In this document: positions 10,310-19,736 of the stretch, one piece after another
How the letters are laid out: each line of letters starts with the position of its first letter
Position numbering within the stretch: position 1 is the first letter of the stretch
Assembly: GCF_017220215.1 (NCBI RefSeq)
Contig: NZ_CP071129.1
Location: forward strand, 1,550,001-1,614,000
DNA: 64,000 nt
Origin: Caballeronia sp. M1242
GTDB lineage: Bacteria > Pseudomonadota > Gammaproteobacteria > Burkholderiales > Burkholderiaceae
Direction of reading: 5' to 3'
Notes under the pieces: model-generated
The model's database searches: none
Told to the model about the DNA's origin: nothing
Seen by the model: the letters and a program-made list of their open reading frames with translations, nothing else
Program-made: the position numbers and the translations under genes

Positions 10310-11284
10310 ATGCGCGCCGTTCGCTGCAATCAATACGGATTACCCGATACGCTCACCATCGAAACGCTGCCGGACCTGCACACCGGAGCCGGGGAAATCA
10401 TCATCGACGTGAAGGCGGCGAGCGTCAATTTTCCGGACGTGCTCATCATCCAAAACAAGTATCAGCTCAAGCCGCCGCTGCCGTTCACGCCGGGCGCGGA
10501 GTTGGCGGGCGTGGTGCGCGAAGTGGGCGCGGGCGTGACGCACTTCGCGCCGGGCATGCGCGTGGCCGCGTACACGGCGCACGGCGCGTTCGCCGAGCAG
10601 GCGCGCGCGAGCGAGACTGCGTGCATCGCGCTGCCCGATCACGTCGATCTCGCAGAGGCCGCCGCTTTCACGCTCGCCTACGGCACGTCGTATCACGCGC
10701 TCGTCGATCGCGGTGAACTGAAGGCCGGCGAGACGCTGCTCGTGCTCGGCGCGGCGGGCGGCGTCGGGCTGGCGGCGGTGCAGATCGGCAAGATCGGCGG
10801 CGCGCGGGTGATCGCTGCGGCATCGAGCGCGGAGAAGCTCGCGTTTTGCCGCGAGCACGGCGCGGACGATGTCATCGACTACACGAAGGAAGACTTGCGC
10901 GAGCGCATCAAGGCGCTAACCGGCGGCGACGGCCCGGATGTCATATTTGATCCCGTCGGCGGCGCGTATGCAGAACCGGCGTTTCGCAGCATCGCGTGGC
11001 GCGGGCGATATCTCGTCGTCGGCTTTGCGAACGGCGAGATTCCGAAGCTGCCTCTCAACCTCGCGCTCCTGAAAGGCGCGAGCATCGTCGGCGTGTTCTG
11101 GGGCGATCACATGCGCCGCGAGCACGCCCTCGCGGACCGCGAATTCGCGACAATGGTCGAGTGGATCGAAGCGGGCAAGCTGCGCCCCGTCGTCACGAAA
11201 CGCTACACGCTCGAAGAGACGCCGCAAGCCCTCGACGACATGATGAATCGCCGAGTGACGGGCAAGGTCGTGATCGAGCCGTGA
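10310..11284 (+). CDS. NADPH:quinone oxidoreductase family protein
   Basis: A 324-residue medium-chain dehydrogenase/reductase without the structural zinc cysteines, as in the quinone oxidoreductase subgroup. The N-terminal GroES-like domain includes [13 protein letters not shown]; the Rossmann domain starts at [15 protein letters not shown]. It likely uses NADPH to reduce a quinone or an alkenal; the true substrate cannot be read. It is divergent from surE with about 100 bases between. The stop codon lies inside an 11-base tandem duplication (11271-11292). Confidence 0.88.
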   Translation: MRAVRCNQYGLPDTLTIETLPDLHTGAGEIIIDVKAASVNFPDVLIIQNKYQLKPPLPFTPGAELAGVVREVGAGVTHFAPGMRVAAYTAHGAFAEQARASETACIALPDHVDLAEAAAFTLAYGTSYHALVDRGELKAGETLLVLGAAGGVGLAAVQIGKIGGARVIAAASSAEKLAFCREHGADDVIDYTKEDLRERIKALTGGDGPDVIFDPVGGAYAEPAFRSIAWRGRYLVVGFANGEIPKLPLNLALLKGASIVGVFWGDHMRREHALADREFATMVEWIEAGKLRPVVTKRYTLEETPQALDDMMNRRVTGKVVIEP

Positions 11285-11292
11285 TCGAGCCG
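11271..11292 (+). repeat. 11-bp tandem duplication at a stop codon
   Basis: TGATCGAGCCG occurs twice head to tail. The TGA stop of the oxidoreductase is the first codon of the second copy, and a TAG follows directly after that copy in another frame. Confidence 0.85.
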
Positions 11293-11307
11293 TAGATCGC
11301 TGCTATC

Positions 11308-12141
11308 TCACAGCTTCTCGGTATCGCCGGTTTTCGGCTGCCATTTCATGAGCCGCCGCTCGACGAGCGCGACGAGCCCGTCGAGCACCAGCGCGAACGC
11401 AGTCAGCACGAGAATGCCGGCGAACACGGTGTTGATGTCGAACGTGCCTTCGGCCTGCAGAATCAGATAGCCGACGCCGCGCGCCGAACCAAGATATTCG
11501 CCGACGACCGAGCCGACGAACGCGAGCCCGACCGACGTATGCAGGCTCGAAAACACCCAGCTCGTCGCGCTCGGCAGATACACATGACGCAGCAGTTGCT
11601 TGCGGTTCGCGCCGAGCATCCGTGCGTTCGCGAGCACGACAGGGCTCACTTCCTTCACGCCCTGATACACGTTGAAGAACACGATAAAGAAAACGAGCGT
11701 CACGCCGAGCGCGACCTTCGACCAGATGCCGAGCCCGAACCAAACCGCGAAGATTGGCGCGAGAATCACGCGCGGCATCGAGTTGGCCGCCTTGATGTAG
11801 GGGTCGAGCAGCGCGCTCGTCGTGGGCGCGAGCGCGAGCCAGAGGCCGACCGCGAGCCCCGACACCGTGCCGATCACGAACGCGAGCACCGTCTCGATCA
11901 GCGTCACCCAAAGGTGGATATAAATCTCGCCGCCGCTAAACCACTCCCAGATGCGCACGAGCACCTTCTGCGGCTCGCCGAAGAAGAACGCGGCCTTGTT
12001 GGCGTCGTCGAAATACAAAGGCGGCAAGAGCGTCGGGCTGGTGAGCACGTACCACACGACGAAGCACGCGATGAGCAGCAGCCACTGCCACAGCGCGAGA
12101 TTGGCCCGATTTGAACGATTGGGGCGCAGCTTGTTCCACAT
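11308..12141 (-). CDS. ABC transporter permease, SsuC/TauC type
   Basis: A 277-residue inner-membrane protein with about six hydrophobic segments and the cytoplasmic EAA-type loop (LANARMLGANRKQLLRHVYL) that contacts the ATPase. It resembles the nitrate/sulfonate/taurine importer family. It begins 10 bases after the ATPase stop and is the last gene of the group; its stop faces the oxidoreductase stop at 24 bases. The solute is not evident from sequence. Confidence 0.88.
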   Translation of the reverse strand: MWNKLRPNRSNRANLALWQWLLLIACFVVWYVLTSPTLLPPLYFDDANKAAFFFGEPQKVLVRIWEWFSGGEIYIHLWVTLIETVLAFVIGTVSGLAVGLWLALAPTTSALLDPYIKAANSMPRVILAPIFAVWFGLGIWSKVALGVTLVFFIVFFNVYQGVKEVSPVVLANARMLGANRKQLLRHVYLPSATSWVFSSLHTSVGLAFVGSVVGEYLGSARGVGYLILQAEGTFDINTVFAGILVLTAFALVLDGLVALVERRLMKWQPKTGDTEKL

Positions 12142-12151
12142 GTTCGTATTC

Positions 12152-12988
12152 TTAATTTGCGACGGCGGGCTTCAATTGCTGCTGATAGCCCTTGAGCACT
12201 TCCTCGCGCAGCACGCCCCAGATCTGCGCGTGCAATTCGACGAAGCGGGGATGCGAGCGAATCTCGGCGACATCGCGCGGACGCGGAAGGTCGATCGCGA
12301 ACTCGCCGATAGGATGCGTGCCCGGCCCCGCCGACAGCACGACGACGCGATCGGACATGGAGATGGCTTCGTCCAGATCATGCGTGATGAAGAGCACCGC
12401 CTTGCGCTTCGCGGCCCAGAGTTCGAGCAGTTCGTTTTCCATCAACTGCCGCGTCTGGATGTCGAGCGCGGAGAACGGCTCGTCCATCAGGATAATGTCG
12501 GGGTCGAGAATCAGCGTCTGCGCCATCGCGACGCGCTTGCGCATGCCGCCCGACAACTGATGCGGATACCGGTCGCCGAAGCCTGACAGCCCCACGCGCT
12601 TCAGCCACGCTTCGCCGCGCGAGCGCGCTTCGTCCTTCGGCACGCCGTCGAACGCGAGGCCCGCGGTCACGTTGTCGAGCGCGGAGCGCCAGGGCATCAG
12701 CGCGTCGGCTTGAAACATGTAGCCGGCGCGGCGGTTGATGCCTTTCAGCGGTTCGCCGAACACGCTCACCGTGCCCGACGACGGCTGCAGCAAGCCCGCC
12801 GAGATGTTGAGCAGCGTGGACTTGCCGCATCCGGTCGGGCCTACCACGGACACGAACTCGCCCGGCGCAATCGACAGCGTGGTATTGCGAACGGCGGTAT
12901 AGCGGTCCTTACGATTCTCGCGCGACGCGAACGTGCAGGTGACGTCCTGCAGCGCGAGCGCGGCTTCTAAGGGCGTCGCCACGATCAC
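12152..12988 (-). CDS. ABC transporter ATP-binding protein, SsuB/TauB type
   Basis: A 278-residue ATPase with Walker A GPTGCGKST, signature LSGGMRKRVAMA, Walker B IILMDEPFSALD and switch histidine in FITHDLDE. The start is GTG at 12988, overlapping the binding-protein stop as GTGA, so the two are translationally coupled; a second GTG at 12982 is possible. The frame is open upstream to 13333, but that part is a shadow of the binding-protein gene. It powers the permease that follows. Confidence 0.9.
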   Translation of the reverse strand: MIVATPLEAALALQDVTCTFASRENRKDRYTAVRNTTLSIAPGEFVSVVGPTGCGKSTLLNISAGLLQPSSGTVSVFGEPLKGINRRAGYMFQADALMPWRSALDNVTAGLAFDGVPKDEARSRGEAWLKRVGLSGFGDRYPHQLSGGMRKRVAMAQTLILDPDIILMDEPFSALDIQTRQLMENELLELWAAKRKAVLFITHDLDEAISMSDRVVVLSAGPGTHPIGEFAIDLPRPRDVAEIRSHPRFVELHAQIWGVLREEVLKGYQQQLKPAVAN

Positions 12989-14022
12989 GCCTTGACCGAG
13001 GCGAGCGCCTTCTTCACGAAGTCGTTCGTCCAGGTTTTCGACAAGTCGATCGGCTTGCCCTTCACGGTTTCGTCGAACGCCTGGAGCGTTTTCAGCGACG
13101 TGGCCGGGCCGTCTTCCGGCATCAAGCCGTCGGGCGACATCGCTTCCTTCACGTGCTGCCACGAATCGAGATACAACGCGCGGTCGCCGAGCAGATAGCC
13201 TTCCGGCACCGTCGCGATCAGTTCCTTGCCCGATGCCGATTGCAGCCACTTCAGCGCGCGCACCATCGCGTTGGTGAGCGCCTGCGTCGTGTTCGGATTC
13301 TTGCTGATGAAGCTCTGCGACGCGTAGAGACAACCGGCGGGCATGTTGCCGCCGAACACGGTGCGGGTATCCGCGAGCGTGCGCGTGTCCGAGACGATGC
13401 GAATCTCGCCCGCGCGGTCGAGCTTGGTCATGACGGGATCGAGGTTCGCCATGGCGTCGATCTGGCCGGACTCCAGCGCCGCGATCGCGCCCGCTCCCGC
13501 GCCGACGCCGATAAACGACACGTCCGTCGCCTTGAGACCGGCCTTCGCGAGCACGAAGCTCGCCATGATCGACGTCGACGAACCCGGCGCCGTGACGCCG
13601 ATCTTCTTGCCCTTCAGGTCCGCGACGGACTTGTAGTTCGGCATCGCCTTCTTCGATACGGCGAGCACGATTTGCGGCGCGCGACCTTGCAGCACGAATT
13701 CGCGGAAATACTGGTTCTTCGCCTGGAGCAGCAACGTGTGCTCGAACGCGCCGGACACGACATCCGCGCTGCCGCCGACCGCCGCCTGCAACGCCTTCGC
13801 GCCGCCGGCGAAATCGGCGATCTCGATATCGAGTCCTTCGTCCTTGAAGTAGTTGCGGCGCTCCGCGATGGTGAGCGGCAGATAGTAGAAAAGGTTCTTG
13901 CCGCCGACGGCGATCGACACCTTCGTCTGTTCCGGCTTGCCTTGCGCGAACGCGAGCGGCATGCCCGTCACTGCGCCACCCGCGAGCACGGCGCCGCTCG
14001 CGATGAACGTCCTGCGTTTCAT
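12985..14022 (-). CDS. ABC transporter substrate-binding protein, SsuA/TauA/NMT1 type
   Basis: A 345-residue periplasmic protein. The N-terminus MKRRTFIASGAVLAGGAVTG has a twin-arginine and a long hydrophobic stretch, so a Tat or Sec signal is plausible; cleavage is likely near AFAQG. The body has the aliphatic sulfonate/taurine/NMT1-like fold pattern (LTIAERRNYFKDEGLDIEI, KGKKIGVTAPGSSTS). ATG 14022 is chosen because a purine-rich site (CAGGAGACAAC) lies just upstream and it begins the signal peptide. The linked CoA-transferase suggests an organic acid solute (inference). Confidence 0.88.
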   Translation of the reverse strand: MKRRTFIASGAVLAGGAVTGMPLAFAQGKPEQTKVSIAVGGKNLFYYLPLTIAERRNYFKDEGLDIEIADFAGGAKALQAAVGGSADVVSGAFEHTLLLQAKNQYFREFVLQGRAPQIVLAVSKKAMPNYKSVADLKGKKIGVTAPGSSTSIMASFVLAKAGLKATDVSFIGVGAGAGAIAALESGQIDAMANLDPVMTKLDRAGEIRIVSDTRTLADTRTVFGGNMPAGCLYASQSFISKNPNTTQALTNAMVRALKWLQSASGKELIATVPEGYLLGDRALYLDSWQHVKEAMSPDGLMPEDGPATSLKTLQAFDETVKGKPIDLSKTWTNDFVKKALASVKA

Positions 14023-14116
14023 CGTTGTTGTCTCCTGTCCACCGGATGTCGCATGAAGCGCGCTCCGGTTGCTTGTCATTCTGGTCTGCGCTGCCGGCCC
14101 GGGTGACGCGATTCGC

Positions 14117-15322
14117 TCAGATCACCTTGGCCGCCCGCAGTCGCGCGATATCGTCAGGATGATACCCGAGCGTTGTAAGGACTTCATCGGTGTGTTCACC
14201 GAGTTGCGGCCCGAGCCAGCGCGTCTCGCCGGGCGTTTCGGAGAGCTTCGGCGTGACGTTCGGCAGCGTGATCTCGCGGCCGTCCTGCCAGGGGAAGCGT
14301 TGCAGCATTTGCCGCGCGATGTACTGCGGGTCCGTGAACATGTCGGCGACGCTGTAGATGCGCCCGGCCGGCACGTCCGCCGCATTCAGCACGGCGAGCG
14401 CCTCGTCGATGCTGCGCGTCGAAAGCCACGCGGCGATGGCGTCGTCGATTTCCTGCGTGCGCGGCACACGGCCGTCGTTCGAGGCGAGCGCCGGATCGTT
14501 CGCGAGATCCGCGCGGTCGATGGCGGTCATCAGCCGCTTGAAGATGGGATCGCTATTGCCGCCGATGACGATGCTGCCATCGCGGCACGGATACGTGTTC
14601 GACGGCACGATGCCCGGCAGCGACGCGCCCGTGCGCTCGCGCACGAGACCGTAGACGCCGTATTCCGGCACCACGCTTTCCATCATGTTGAAGACGGCTT
14701 CGTAGAGCGCGACATCGACCACCTGCCCTTTGCCGCCGTTCACCTGCCGATGATGCAGCGCCATCAGCGCGCCGATCACGCCGTGCAGCGCCGCAATTGA
14801 ATCGCCGATGGAAATGCCGATGCGCGGCGGCGGCAAGTCCGGATAGCCGGTGATGTGCCGCAGGCCGCCCATCGATTCGGCGATCGCGCCGAAGCCCGGA
14901 CGGTCACGATACGGCCCGGTCTGGCCGTAGCCGGAAAGCCGCACCATCACGAGGCCGGGGTTCTCGGCAGAGAGCGTTTCATAGCCGAGACCGAGCTTTT
15001 CGAGCAAGCCGGGCCGGAAGTTCTCGATGACGATGTCCGCTTCCTTCGCGAGCCGCCGCACGATTTCCTTGCCCTCTTCGGCCTTCAGGTTCACGGTCAC
15101 GGACTTCTTGTTGCGCGCCTGCACCGCCCACCAGAGCGACGTCCCGCCGACTTCCGGATAGAGCTTGCGCCACTTGCGCAGCGGATCGCCGCCGTTCGGG
15201 TCTTCTATCTTGATGACGTCCGCGCCGAACTCGCCCATGAAGCGGGCTGCGAACGGCCCCGCTATGAGCGTGCCCAATTCGAGCACCTTGACGCCGGCGA
15301 GCGGCCCCGCGGTTGCGCTCAT
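14117..15322 (-). CDS. CaiB/BaiF class III CoA-transferase
   Basis: A 401-residue family III CoA-transferase moving CoA between carboxylic acids. Family signatures are VLELGTLIAGPFAARFMGEFGADVIKIE at the N-terminus, NKKSVTVNLK and IVIENFRPG. The acids it uses cannot be told from sequence. It lies 94 bases upstream of the ABC importer genes on the same strand, so transport followed by CoA activation of the same compound is a reasonable guess. It begins 31 bases after the DUF1653 gene stops. Confidence 0.9.
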   Translation of the reverse strand: MSATAGPLAGVKVLELGTLIAGPFAARFMGEFGADVIKIEDPNGGDPLRKWRKLYPEVGGTSLWWAVQARNKKSVTVNLKAEEGKEIVRRLAKEADIVIENFRPGLLEKLGLGYETLSAENPGLVMVRLSGYGQTGPYRDRPGFGAIAESMGGLRHITGYPDLPPPRIGISIGDSIAALHGVIGALMALHHRQVNGGKGQVVDVALYEAVFNMMESVVPEYGVYGLVRERTGASLPGIVPSNTYPCRDGSIVIGGNSDPIFKRLMTAIDRADLANDPALASNDGRVPRTQEIDDAIAAWLSTRSIDEALAVLNAADVPAGRIYSVADMFTDPQYIARQMLQRFPWQDGREITLPNVTPKLSETPGETRWLGPQLGEHTDEVLTTLGYHPDDIARLRAAKVI

Positions 15323-15353
15323 GTTTTCGTCTCCTTTGTTTTTGTACGGGCTT

Positions 15354-15578
15354 TCAGAGCGGCAGATCCAGCGGCTTGAAGCGCGGCGTGCCGTCGGCGA
15401 GCGTTTCGGTGAACATTGCGGCGGGCCGCACCCATAAGCCGCGCTCGTGCGGCCACAGGTGTTCGTAGACGATCATCGCTTCTTCCGTTTCGGAGTGCCG
15501 CGCCACGCCGATCACGCGATACAGCCCGCCCTTGTAATGCCGATGCGTGGCGAGCGCGAGAGCTTCGCTTTCTGTCAT
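15354..15578 (-). CDS. DUF1653 domain protein
   Basis: A 74-residue protein with the DUF1653 pattern HYKGGLYRVIGVARHSETEE and YEHLWPHERGLWVRP. It is a short beta-rich domain of unknown function. ATG at 15578 fits the family; an in-frame ATG at 15641 would add residues overlapping recR. It lies 10 bases after recR on the same strand, so it is probably part of the dnaX-ybaB-recR transcript. Confidence 0.85.
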   Translation of the reverse strand: MTESEALALATHRHYKGGLYRVIGVARHSETEEAMIVYEHLWPHERGLWVRPAAMFTETLADGTPRFKPLDLPL

Positions 15579-15588
15579 GAAGTCTTCC

Positions 15589-16185
15589 TTATACGGAGCG
15601 CCGGTCGAGCATCGCGCGCGCGATGGTGCCTGCATCGACATATTCGAGCTCGCCGCCCACCGGCACGCCGCGCGCGAGCCGCGTGACCTTCAGCCCTTTC
15701 GACTTGAGCGTCTGCGCGAGGTAATGCGCGGTGGCTTCGCCTTCGTTGGTGAAGTTCGTCGCGAGCACGACCTCTTGCACGACGCCATCCAGCGCGCGGT
15801 TGATCAGGCGCTCGAAGTGAATCTCCTTCGGCCCGATGCCGTCGAGCGGACTCAACCTGCCCATCAGCACGAAATACAGCCCGCGATACGTGAGCGTCTG
15901 TTCGAGCATGATCTGGTCGGCGGGCGTCTCGACGACGCACAGCAGAGCCGGATCGCGCTCCGGATCGAGACAGACTTCGCAGACCGGCGCCTCGGTGAAG
16001 GTGTTGCACTTCTCGCAGTGACGCAGGTGCTCGGTCGCGAACAGCAGCGAATTGCCGAGCTTCTCGGCGCCTGCGCGGTCATGCTGCATCAGGTGATACG
16101 CCATGCGCTGCGCGGATTTCGGGCCGACGCCCGGCAGCGCGCGCAGCGCCTCGACGAGCGCCGACAGGGCGGAAGGTTGTTTCAT
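15589..16185 (-). CDS. recR: Recombination mediator RecR
   Basis: A 198-residue RecFOR component that helps load RecA at gaps. A helix-hairpin-helix region ([19 protein letters not shown]) comes first. Next is a four-cysteine zinc finger ([16 protein letters not shown]) and a Toprim domain ([16 protein letters not shown]). ATG at 16185 is chosen because the helix-hairpin-helix begins right after it; the longer frame is a shadow of ybaB. It follows ybaB by 50 bases in the classical dnaX-ybaB-recR order. Confidence 0.97.
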   Translation of the reverse strand: MKQPSALSALVEALRALPGVGPKSAQRMAYHLMQHDRAGAEKLGNSLLFATEHLRHCEKCNTFTEAPVCEVCLDPERDPALLCVVETPADQIMLEQTLTYRGLYFVLMGRLSPLDGIGPKEIHFERLINRALDGVVQEVVLATNFTNEGEATAHYLAQTLKSKGLKVTRLARGVPVGGELEYVDAGTIARAMLDRRSV

Positions 16186-16235
16186 GTGTCCTTCGTTGGC
16201 ATCGAAACGCGCCGAATACGCTTCGGCGCGCGCGA

Positions 16236-16562
16236 TCAGAACGGCAGCTTGAAGCCCGGCGGCATCGGCATGCCGGCGGTCATGCCGCTCATCTTTTCTT
16301 GCGTGGTGGCTTCGGCCTTGCGCACGGCGTCGTTGAACGCGGCGGCGACGAGGTCTTCGAGCATGTCCTTGTCGTCCGCGAGCAGGCTCGGGTCGATCTG
16401 CACGCGCTTCACGTCGTTCTTGCAGGTCATCGTCACTTTCACGAGACCGGCGCCCGACTGGCCCTCGACCTCGATCAGCGCGAGCTGATCCTGCATCTTC
16501 TTCATGTTTTCCTGCATCTGCTGAGCTTGCTTCATCAGCCCGGCGAGTTGGTTCTTCATCAT
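16236..16562 (-). CDS. YbaB/EbfC family nucleoid-associated protein
   Basis: A 108-residue DNA-binding protein of the YbaB/EbfC family, dimeric and nucleoid-associated. The helical N-terminus is [20 protein letters not shown]; the core contains [20 protein letters not shown]. Two ATGs stand side by side at 16562 and 16559. It sits between dnaX and recR, its usual place. Confidence 0.95.
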   Translation of the reverse strand: MMKNQLAGLMKQAQQMQENMKKMQDQLALIEVEGQSGAGLVKVTMTCKNDVKRVQIDPSLLADDKDMLEDLVAAAFNDAVRKAEATTQEKMSGMTAGMPMPPGFKLPF

Positions 16563-16697
16563 GGTGCGGCTCCTTCCTGAAAAGCGGATATGCGGATGGC
16601 GGCGAGCGCGCCGCGACGTGCGGCGGCGCGCTTCGGGATTCAAGCCGCACATGCGGCGAATGTGCGGCGTGTCTTGCTGCTTACTGTACCGTGCCCG

Positions 16698-19502
16698 TCA
16701 GGCGGATGCGCCCGGCGTATGTCCGCCCGATGCGGCCAGCGGTCTGATCGAGCCTTGCACGATGCTCGCGCCGAAATCGCGGATGAGCGACTGCACGAAC
16801 GGATCGCGCTGGATTTCCTGCTCGGCCTCCTGCTGCTTCTTCGCGCGTTCGGCTGCGTCGAGCGCGGCGGCCGTGCGGCGCGCGGGACCGACGCTCACAT
16901 TGACTTCGACGGCGCGGCCGAGCTTCTCCGCGAGCGCGCTCTTGAGCTTCGCGACGTGGCCCGCGTCCTTGTACATCGGCACGGCGACGGTGAGCGTGAC
17001 CGAATTGGCGTCGCAAGCGGTCAGTTCGCTGTTGAACGCGAGCTGATACGCGACGCCTTTGAGCGGCAGATCGACAGCGAGCGCGGGCCATTCCATGTCG
17101 ACGCCGAGCGCATCGAGCGGCACGGCGGGCGGCAACGGCGCGGTGTCGGCCTTCGGGACTGGCTTCGGCGCGGGTTCGCTGCCAAAGCGCATGTCGTCGG
17201 GGCCGTTGTCGAACGCGGGAATATAACCGTCGTCGGGCGGCATGAAATACGCATCTTCCGACGATGCCGGCGCGTAGTCGTCCGGCGGCATATCCTCCCA
17301 CGGCGGGATGACTTTCGCGGCGGGTTTGGCTTGCGGCTCGGACGTGGCTACCGGTGCCGACGCCGGTGTCGACGCGGATGCCGCTTGAACCGCCGGACGG
17401 CGCGGCTCCGGAACTTGGACTTTCACAGTGGGCTTGGCAACGGGCTTGGGCACAGCGGCCGGCGCGGTCGCCTGCACCGCCGATCCGCGCCCCGGACGAT
17501 CCGACGACAGCCGCATGCCTGCGCTGCGCAGCACCTCGAGCGCGGCGCTAGCTCCGCTTCCGGCGCGGGAATTTGCGGGAGATTCCACGGATGCAGCAGC
17601 GTCCACCGTCTGTCGCGCGGCCGCGGTAAGCGGCGCGGGCGCGGCTGGCGGCTCGTTGGCGGCTTTGTCTTCCGGCCGCGTTGCCGACGTCAGCGACGCG
17701 GCTAGTGGCGCATTGCCCACATCGGTAGCTTCGCCTTCTGGCTCACTCCCGGAAGCGCGCGACGCTGCTGGTGGCGCATCGCCCACATCGGTGGCTTTGT
17801 CTTCCGGCCGAATCGCGGAGACGCGCGACGCGGCTGGCAGTGCGCTGTCTCTCTCGCCGGGCTTGTCTTCCAAGCGAGTGGCGGACACGGTCGACGCTGC
17901 TGGTGCCGCATCGCCCGCATCGGCAGCTTTGTTTTCCAGCCGATTCGCAAAGACGCGCGACGCGGCTGGCAGTGCTCTCTCTCTCTCGCCGGCTTTGGCT
18001 TCCGAGCGAGTCGCCGACACGGTCGATGCTGCTGGTGGCGCATCGCCCACATCGGCAGCTTCGTCTTTCGGCCGAATCGCAGACACGAGCGACGCGGCTG
18101 CCGGAGCGTTGCCGACATCGGCGGCTTTGTCTTCCGGGCGAGTCGCGGCAACGCGCGACGCACCCGCGCGTTCGACGTTCGTCGCGGACGCCTCGTCACT
18201 AGAAGTCGACGCGTGCGCCGGAGAAACACCGCTCCGATCACGGCCCTGCGCGTGCGGCTCGTCCGTCGCCGCAGATGCCCCGCTCGCCGCTTTCGCGGCA
18301 ACCGGCGCGGGCGCCACCGCGCGTTCGGCCATCGCGCCGGCGAGCGCCGCGCTGCGCTGCGGCTTCGTCGCTTGCGGCGCGTTCACCGCGAGGCCGCCGC
18401 CACCACCGCCCGGCCCGCCCGCGGGCTCGAACGCCAGCATGCGCAGCAGCGTCATGGTGAAGCCCGCGTATTCGTCCGGCGCGAGGCCCAACTCGCTTCG
18501 GCCTACCGTCGCGATCTGATAGAACAACTGCACCTGCTCAGCGGACAGCGCGTCCGCGAAGCGGCGGATATCTTCGGCTTCGGGCCACTCGTCCAACACC
18601 GACGACGGCGCGAACTGCGCCCACGCGATTCTGTGGAGCAGGCTCGCCAGATCCTGCAGCGCGGTCGAAAACGACAGGCTGCGCAGCGCCATTTCGTCCG
18701 CGATGGCGAGCACCCCCGCGCCGTCGCCGGCGGCGAGCGCGTCGATCAGACGGATCAGATAGCTTTGATCGAGCGCGCCGAGCATGCCGCGCACGGCTTC
18801 CTCGGTCACCTGATTCGCCGAATAGGCGATAGCCTGATCGGTCAGCGAAAGCGCGTCGCGCATGCTGCCGTCCGCCGCGCGCGACAATAGCCGCAGCGCC
18901 TGCGGCTCGAACGCGATGTGCTCTTCGCCGAGAATGTGCTCGAGATGCGAGACGATATGCCCCGCCGGCATCTGTTTCAGGTTGAACTGAAGGCAGCGCG
19001 AGAGCACCGTCACCGGAATCTTCTGCGGATCGGTGGTGGCAAGAATGAACTTGACGTGCGGCGGCGGCTCTTCCAGCGTCTTCAGCATGGCGTTGAACGC
19101 GTGGTTGGTGAGCATGTGCACTTCGTCGATCATATAGACCTTGAAGCGCGCATCGACCGGCGCATACACCGCGCGCTCCAGAAGCGCGGCCATTTCATCG
19201 ACGCCGCGATTGCTCGCCGCATCCATCTCCACATAGTCGACAAAGCGGCCTTCGTCGATTTCCCGGCACGCGCGGCACACGCCGCACGGCTTCGAGCTCA
19301 CGCCGGTCTCGCAATTGAGCGCCTTCGCGAAGATGCGCGAAAGCGTCGTCTTGCCGACGCCGCGCGTGCCCGTGAACAGATAGGCGTGATGCAGACGGCC
19401 GCCGTCGAGCGCGTGCGTGAGCGCGCGAACGACATGCTCCTGGCCGACGAGCGACTCGAACGATTTCGGCCGCCATTTGCGTGCGAGAACTTGATAGGTC
19501 AT
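16698..19502 (-). CDS. dnaX: DNA polymerase III subunits gamma and tau, with internal repeat region
   Basis: Clamp-loader ATPase of the replisome, 934 residues. Walker A is GTRGVGKTT (about 45-53) with zinc cysteines just after (NCETGVSSKPCGVCRAC). DExx is IDEVHML and the sensor 1 region is ILATTDPQK. A Gly-run (GGPGGGGGG, about 362-370) ends domain III. Residues about 450-625 are low complexity and hold seven 22-residue repeats plus a partial. The last 150 residues are the tau-type C-terminus that binds polymerase alpha. ATG 19502 starts the family sequence MTYQVLARKWRP. No A-rich slippery stretch for a gamma frameshift was noticed. Confidence 0.96.
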   Translation of the reverse strand: MTYQVLARKWRPKSFESLVGQEHVVRALTHALDGGRLHHAYLFTGTRGVGKTTLSRIFAKALNCETGVSSKPCGVCRACREIDEGRFVDYVEMDAASNRGVDEMAALLERAVYAPVDARFKVYMIDEVHMLTNHAFNAMLKTLEEPPPHVKFILATTDPQKIPVTVLSRCLQFNLKQMPAGHIVSHLEHILGEEHIAFEPQALRLLSRAADGSMRDALSLTDQAIAYSANQVTEEAVRGMLGALDQSYLIRLIDALAAGDGAGVLAIADEMALRSLSFSTALQDLASLLHRIAWAQFAPSSVLDEWPEAEDIRRFADALSAEQVQLFYQIATVGRSELGLAPDEYAGFTMTLLRMLAFEPAGGPGGGGGGLAVNAPQATKPQRSAALAGAMAERAVAPAPVAAKAASGASAATDEPHAQGRDRSGVSPAHASTSSDEASATNVERAGASRVAATRPEDKAADVGNAPAAASLVSAIRPKDEAADVGDAPPAASTVSATRSEAKAGERERALPAASRVFANRLENKAADAGDAAPAASTVSATRLEDKPGERDSALPAASRVSAIRPEDKATDVGDAPPAASRASGSEPEGEATDVGNAPLAASLTSATRPEDKAANEPPAAPAPLTAAARQTVDAAASVESPANSRAGSGASAALEVLRSAGMRLSSDRPGRGSAVQATAPAAVPKPVAKPTVKVQVPEPRRPAVQAASASTPASAPVATSEPQAKPAAKVIPPWEDMPPDDYAPASSEDAYFMPPDDGYIPAFDNGPDDMRFGSEPAPKPVPKADTAPLPPAVPLDALGVDMEWPALAVDLPLKGVAYQLAFNSELTACDANSVTLTVAVPMYKDAGHVAKLKSALAEKLGRAVEVNVSVGPARRTAAALDAAERAKKQQEAEQEIQRDPFVQSLIRDFGASIVQGSIRPLAASGGHTPGASA
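17631..18155 (-). repeat. Coding 66-bp (22-residue) repeat array inside dnaX
   Basis: Seven consecutive 22-residue units (18155 down to 17694) and a partial eighth to about 17631. Units share the pattern V-S-A-x-R-x-E-D-K-A-x-D-V-G-D-A-P-P-A-A-S; alternate units carry GERERALPAAS- or GERDSALPAAS-type endings. The unit length is constant, so the reading frame is kept. The array lies in the linker between domain III and the tau C-terminus. Confidence 0.9.
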
Positions 19503-19633
19503 GCGCGAAATTGTATCAGCAACGACTTGCGGCAAACGCGCGAGAGCGGGACGCGGCAAGCGTCGAGCGAGGCTGTCGCCGCACTGGAAAAACCGGGAAA
19601 TCTGGGGAGAAGACAAGAAGAAAAGCGGAAGGT

Positions 19634-19729
19634 GACGAGCCCGACCCTCGGCACTGGTGGAAAGCGGCTGTGGCTGCTTCGTTCCCGACCTGACCAGGTT
19701 GACCGCGCCACCATGCGAGGAGGCCCGTC
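19634..19729 (-). ncRNA. ffs: Signal recognition particle 4.5S RNA
   Basis: On the minus strand the conserved SRP core GGTCAGGTCGGGAACGAAGC, followed by AGCC, lies at about 19674-19697. The ends pair: GACGGGCC near the 5' end with GGGCTCGTC near the 3' end, and GCATGGTGG with CCACCAGTGC inside. The product is therefore a hairpin of about 96 nt. A -10 box (TACAAT, 19742-19737) lies seven bases before the proposed 5' end. Placement just upstream of dnaX is usual in these bacteria. Ends are estimated to a few bases. Confidence 0.92.
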
Positions 19730-19736
19730 ACGACGA

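Noticed and set aside
16698..19502. A programmed frameshift site in dnaX to make gamma
   Set aside because: I noticed no A-rich slippery stretch with a following stem in the expected region, so a separate gamma product cannot be claimed from sequence.
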